18,102 nt of DNA, taken from positions 1 to 18,102 of the forward strand of contig CAJOQN010000002.1 in NCBI GenBank assembly GCA_905236535.1, written 5' to 3'. Each line of letters opens with the position of its first letter. The stretch's first letter is position 1. The translations under genes were made by a program, and so were the position numbers. This document shows, piece after piece, positions 14,925-18,102 of this stretch. The stretch comes from an uncultured Bacilli bacterium (GTDB lineage: Bacteria; Bacillota_I; Bacilli_A; RFN20; CAG-826). The notes under the pieces are model-generated. The model was given only the letters and a program-made list of their open reading frames with translations, was not told the origin of the DNA and made no database searches.

Positions 14925-15371
14925 ATGGAAGAAAAAAAGTTAGTGATTGGATATACCGCCGGTGTATATGATTTATTCCATATCGGACATCTCAATCTTT
15001 TAAAAAATGCGAAAGGGATGTGTGATAAATTAATCGTCGGAGTCACTGTTGATGAACTTGTTACTTATAAAGGCAAACATGCGATGATTCCATTTGAAGA
15101 TCGTATTGAAATTGTTAGAAGCTGCAAATATGTGGATGCGGCCGTTCCTCAATACGATATGGACAAATTAACAATGTGCAAAAAGCTCGGCGCCACTCTC
15201 CTCTTTGTCGGAGATGACTGGTATGGAACCGAGAAATGGAAACAATATGAAAAAGAATTTAATGATGCAGGAATTCGCATCATCTATTTCCCATACACCA
15301 AAGGTGTCTCCTCCACAAAAATCAACGCGGCATTAGAAAAATTACAAACGCCACATAAGGAAGAAAAATAA
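14925..15371 (+). CDS. TagD/choline-phosphate-type cytidylyltransferase
   Basis: This enzyme couples CTP to a phospho-alcohol, giving a CDP-activated compound and pyrophosphate. The 148-residue protein has the HxGH motif in GVYDLFHIGHLNLLKNAK (13-30), EDRIEIVRSCKYVDAAVP (58-75), VGDDWYGTEKW (95-105) and YTKGVSSTKI (124-133), matching the RTEGISTTKI-type end of TagD. Glycerol-3-phosphate cytidylyltransferase is the commonest bacterial member (about 130 residues), but choline- and ethanolamine-phosphate cytidylyltransferases share the same motifs. Given the neighbouring licD and the choline-kinase-like domain upstream, a phosphocholine-type substrate is a reasonable alternative. It is the first gene of a three-gene operon; the next ATG is one base after its stop. 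Confidence 0.9.
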   Translation: MEEKKLVIGYTAGVYDLFHIGHLNLLKNAKGMCDKLIVGVTVDELVTYKGKHAMIPFEDRIEIVRSCKYVDAAVPQYDMDKLTMCKKLGATLLFVGDDWYGTEKWKQYEKEFNDAGIRIIYFPYTKGVSSTKINAALEKLQTPHKEEK

Positions 15372-15372
15372 A

Positions 15373-16941
15373 ATGAAAGTTTATAAAGGTCAAATATTAA
15401 CCGTTAACCAAAACGATGATATATTTCAATACCTTGTTGAAGATAAAGGAAGAATTCTTTTTGTTGGAAACGAACTTCCTGAACAATATCAAAACCAAGA
15501 GACAATTGAGTTAGGTGAACAAGCTTTAATCCCCTCTTTTGTGGACACTCACCAACACTTTGCTTCTTATAGCATTTTCCATGATGGATTAAATGTTATG
15601 AAAGCAAAGAATAACAAACAAATCATTGAAATGGTTGATGAGTTTGTTAAAAAGAGCAAAAACAAATTAATCGTCGCTTTTGGAGCCTCTCCATATTCTG
15701 TTGAAGAAGGCCATTTGGTAACGAAAGAAGAATTAGATAAAGTTTGTCCAAAGAAACCACTATTTCTTGTTAAATATGATGGACATGCTTGTGTTGTAAA
15801 TTCGGTATTATTAAAGAAAATCGATAAAAAAGTCCGCAATTTGCGTGGATATCACCCAGATACTGGAGAAATGAACCAAGAAGCATTCTTCGCGGTAAGC
15901 GATTATGTCACCAATTCTATCTCTATCATTAAACTTATGAAATCAATGCAAAAGAGCATGGATTATCAAGCCTCAAATGGTATAGGTATGGTTCACACGG
16001 TCAGTGGTGTTGGCTTCCCATTTAACGCTGATATCACTTTAGAAAAAATGATGGCGAAGTCCGCTCAAAGTGGATTTCAGCTCAGAGTTTTCCCTCAATC
16101 AATGAATATTAAAGTCGCGAAGAATAGAAAACTTCCTCGTATAGGTGGTTGTTTCGCTTGTGCATTAGATGGATGTTATGGCTCTATCGATGCCTCAATG
16201 AATGAACCCTATCTAAACGATTCAAACAATGTTGGTGTTCTTTATTATAGCGATGAACAAGTTATTGATTTTTGTAAGAAAGCCAATAGAGCAGGTCTTC
16301 AAATTGAAATGCATGCGATTGGTGATAAAGCCTTTGATCAAGCCACTAGAGCTTTAAAAGCGGCGTTAGATGATTATCCAAGAGAAGATCATCGTCACGG
16401 CATTATCCACGCTTGTCTACCAACAAAAGAAGGATTTGAAATCTGTCAAAAATATCATATTCAACTCCCAATGCAAATTGCCTTTGATGATTGGGCTCAA
16501 GAGCCAATGACTTATATCGTCTCCATCTTAGGCGAAGAAAGAGCAAATAGACTTAATCCTATTTCCACTTTCAATAAATTAGGATGTGTTGTTGGAGCAG
16601 GTTCCGACGCCCCATGTACAGATCCTGAACCACTCGTGTGGTTATATAAAGCGGTAAACCATTCTAATCCAAGTGAATCGATGAATATCAAAGACGCTCT
16701 TAGGATGTGTACTTACAATGGGGCCTATATCACCTTTGATGAAAAGGAAAGGGGCTCATTAGAAGAAGGCAAAATCGCTGATATGGTCATTCTTTCAAAG
16801 AATCCATATATTTGTTCAAACGATGAGCTCAAAGAGCTCAAAGTTGTGGACACCATCTTAGGTGGTAAATCCTATGTTCCACAAAAACGTTCAATTCTTG
16901 GAATTATATTCCATGGAATATTCTCTCGTCAAAAATTCTAA
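15373..16941 (+). CDS. YtcJ-like metal-dependent amidohydrolase
   Basis: This 522-residue cytoplasmic hydrolase belongs to the amidohydrolase superfamily (Amidohydro_3 group). Metal ligands of the TIM barrel are visible: DTHQHF (His60, His62), EMHAIGDKA (His314), GIIHACL (His346) and AGSDAPCTDPEP (Asp412). The family block usually seen as FADGSLGS appears as ALDGCYGS near 264-271. The N- and C-terminal strands form the small beta-sandwich, ending with EEGKIADMVILSKNP. The C terminus has a short hydrophobic/basic extension. Substrates in this family are diverse (N-formimino, N-acyl and other amides) and cannot be assigned here. AAGGAAG lies upstream of the ATG. Position between the cytidylyltransferase and an asparagine-synthetase-like gene suggests a shared pathway in which an amide bond is made or hydrolysed. 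Confidence 0.88.
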   Translation: MKVYKGQILTVNQNDDIFQYLVEDKGRILFVGNELPEQYQNQETIELGEQALIPSFVDTHQHFASYSIFHDGLNVMKAKNNKQIIEMVDEFVKKSKNKLIVAFGASPYSVEEGHLVTKEELDKVCPKKPLFLVKYDGHACVVNSVLLKKIDKKVRNLRGYHPDTGEMNQEAFFAVSDYVTNSISIIKLMKSMQKSMDYQASNGIGMVHTVSGVGFPFNADITLEKMMAKSAQSGFQLRVFPQSMNIKVAKNRKLPRIGGCFACALDGCYGSIDASMNEPYLNDSNNVGVLYYSDEQVIDFCKKANRAGLQIEMHAIGDKAFDQATRALKAALDDYPREDHRHGIIHACLPTKEGFEICQKYHIQLPMQIAFDDWAQEPMTYIVSILGEERANRLNPISTFNKLGCVVGAGSDAPCTDPEPLVWLYKAVNHSNPSESMNIKDALRMCTYNGAYITFDEKERGSLEEGKIADMVILSKNPYICSNDELKELKVVDTILGGKSYVPQKRSILGIIFHGIFSRQKF

Positions 16942-16952
16942 AGGAGAAATTT

Positions 16953-18011
16953 ATGGTCGACAAAAAATATTGTATGTCCTCATTCCTTGCTTTCCGTTAT
17001 ATCGAAAAAGATGGAATGGAATTTAAAGAAGGACTTCATCACACCTTAGATATGCCATATCCAGAAGAAAAAAGAGTTTTAGTCTGGACGGCGGATGATA
17101 TCGCGAATGCATATCAAAAATTCTTTGAAGAAAAACAAAAAGATGTCAAATTAGGAATTCTTCTCTCTGGTGGTATGGATAGCGCATGCCTCGCTGCTTT
17201 CCTTAAACCAGGGACTGATGCCTATACGTTCCGCTTCTTAGGTGGAAAATATGGTCAAGATGATCTAAAAAGAGCGGAGCTCTACGCTAAACACAACAAA
17301 CTAAATCTCCACTACGTCGATATCGACTGGAATGTTGTTGAAAAGAACCTTGTTCCTCTCATGAAGATGAAAGGCGCGCCAGTTCACTCCATCGAACCAC
17401 AAATCATGGAAGCCGCACTTCAGGCTAAAAAAGATGGTGTTGAACAAATCGTCGCCGCCGATGGAAGTGACCTCGTCTTTGGGGGAATGGATAAAATGTT
17501 ATCGAGAGATTGGGATTTTGATGATTGGAAGAAATTCTATACTTTCGTCGATCCAAAGAAAGTCTTAAAAGAACCTGTGGATATCGATTATCTCTACGAG
17601 AGATATCGTCTCCCAAATAACAAGATTGATTACCTCAGATTCATCGATGAAGTCTTCGCTCATGAATCAAGCGGTTCATATTGTAATGCCGTCATTACCG
17701 CGGAAATGAAATATGTTCCTTGTTTTGATCCAAGTGCCTATGTCAAAATGGCAGAGCCACTCGATCTTGAAAGAATTAGACGCGGAGAATCAAAATATCT
17801 CGTTAGAGATTTATTTAAAAAATGTTATCCAAAAATTCCTATTCCAGAAAAGATTCCAATGCCACGTCCAGTGGATGAATATTTTAAAACCTGGAAGGGT
17901 CCAACAAGACCAGAATTTAAAGAAAACTTAGATATGTCACAATTTACTGGAAACCAAAAATGGTTAATTTTCTGCCTTGAAAGATTCCTTAACATGCTTG
18001 ATGAGGAATAA
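16953..18011 (+). CDS. Asparagine-synthetase-like ATP-pyrophosphatase without glutaminase domain
   Basis: This 352-residue protein contains the AsnB C-terminal synthetase fold only. The PP-loop LLSGGMDSACLAAF is at 70-83, and ADGSDLVFGG (169-178) corresponds to the second conserved block of AsnB (GEGSDELFGG type). The N-terminal Ntn glutaminase, with its catalytic Cys2, is missing; the first 60 residues (CMSSFLAFRYI, then a short domain) do not resemble it. It should activate a carboxylate with ATP and join it to ammonia or an amine. Full-length asparagine synthetase is about 500-600 residues, so it is more likely a specialised amide-forming enzyme than a housekeeping AsnB. AAGGAG precedes the ATG, 11 bases after the amidohydrolase gene. 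Substrate unknown. Confidence 0.85.
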   Translation: MVDKKYCMSSFLAFRYIEKDGMEFKEGLHHTLDMPYPEEKRVLVWTADDIANAYQKFFEEKQKDVKLGILLSGGMDSACLAAFLKPGTDAYTFRFLGGKYGQDDLKRAELYAKHNKLNLHYVDIDWNVVEKNLVPLMKMKGAPVHSIEPQIMEAALQAKKDGVEQIVAADGSDLVFGGMDKMLSRDWDFDDWKKFYTFVDPKKVLKEPVDIDYLYERYRLPNNKIDYLRFIDEVFAHESSGSYCNAVITAEMKYVPCFDPSAYVKMAEPLDLERIRRGESKYLVRDLFKKCYPKIPIPEKIPMPRPVDEYFKTWKGPTRPEFKENLDMSQFTGNQKWLIFCLERFLNMLDEE

Positions 18012-18062
18012 AACTGTAAGTGTAAAAGATTTCCAGGCTCGAACTATCGAACACTTTAATTT

Positions 18063-18088
18063 ATCCTCCTAGCTATGGAGGATTTTTT
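18063..18088 (+). promoter_or_regulatory. Hairpin that hides the ribosome binding site of the next gene
   Basis: ATCCTCC (18063-18069) pairs with GGAGGAT (18077-18083) over 7 bp around a seven-base loop, followed by T to 18088 and then an ATG at 18089. The GGAGG in the 3' strand is the Shine-Dalgarno of that ATG. The element can therefore be a terminator after the asparagine-synthetase-like gene, a translational block, or both. Confidence 0.6.
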
Positions 18089-18102
18089 ATGGATAGAAAT
18101 GA
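18089..18102 (+). CDS. Start of a gene cut by the window edge
   Basis: An ATG with GGAGG at a spacing of seven bases opens a reading frame (Met-Asp-Arg-Asn) that runs off the end of the window. Too little is present to suggest a product. It may continue the preceding operon if the hairpin before it is read through. Confidence 0.45.

Noticed and set aside
16907..16920. 14-bp perfect palindrome TATTCCATGGAATA
   Set aside because: It lies inside the amidohydrolase coding region near its end, with no adjacent promoter or T run; most likely chance.

Overview
The window looks like a chromosomal segment of a low-GC Gram-positive bacterium with a small, salvage-dependent metabolism. A gut-associated member of the Bacilli related to the RF39/Acholeplasma side of the class is my guess, made from protein resemblance and AT-richness only. 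TGA is used as a stop codon (ATPase gene ending at 4769, permease gene ending at 3667) and tryptophan is TGG throughout, so the code is standard table 11 and this is not a Mycoplasma with UGA=Trp. I see no transposase, phage gene, CRISPR array, tRNA or rRNA.

Region 1 (1-10340) is a nucleobase and nucleoside salvage block. A uracil permease and uracil phosphoribosyltransferase (uraA-upp, minus strand) sit behind a structured leader that ends in a terminator just before the ribosome binding site. Next comes a four-gene BMP-type nucleoside ABC transporter operon (lipoprotein, double ATPase, two permeases; minus strand) controlled by a purine riboswitch of the guanine-recognising type with an unusually small P2/L2 arm. 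Divergent from it is apt. Convergent with apt is guaA-xpt. There guaA encodes only the ATP-pyrophosphatase half of GMP synthase, with no glutaminase domain. Together xpt (xanthine to XMP) and guaA (XMP to GMP) form a short salvage route to GMP, while apt and upp supply AMP and UMP.

Region 2 (10460-13526, plus strand) is the most unusual part. It is a two-gene partner-switching module. The first protein is a STAS (anti-anti-sigma type) domain fused to an aminoglycoside/choline-kinase-like phosphotransferase. The second has six membrane segments, a SpoIIE-type PP2C phosphatase and an RsbW-like ATPase/kinase domain in one chain. No sigma factor is present, so the regulated output may be the fused small-molecule kinase itself.

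Region 3 (13528-18102) carries a GNAT acetyltransferase and a LicD-family phosphotransferase (minus strand). Divergent from licD is an operon of a TagD/choline-phosphate-type cytidylyltransferase, a YtcJ-like amidohydrolase and an asparagine-synthetase-like protein that also lacks its glutaminase domain. A further gene begins at 18089 behind a hairpin that hides its ribosome binding site. An APH/choline-kinase-like enzyme, an HxGH cytidylyltransferase and LicD next to one another recall the kinase, cytidylyltransferase and transferase steps of phosphocholine decoration of cell-surface polymers. If that reading is right, regions 2 and 3 form a surface-modification pathway whose first step is gated by a membrane phosphatase/kinase. 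That link is inference.
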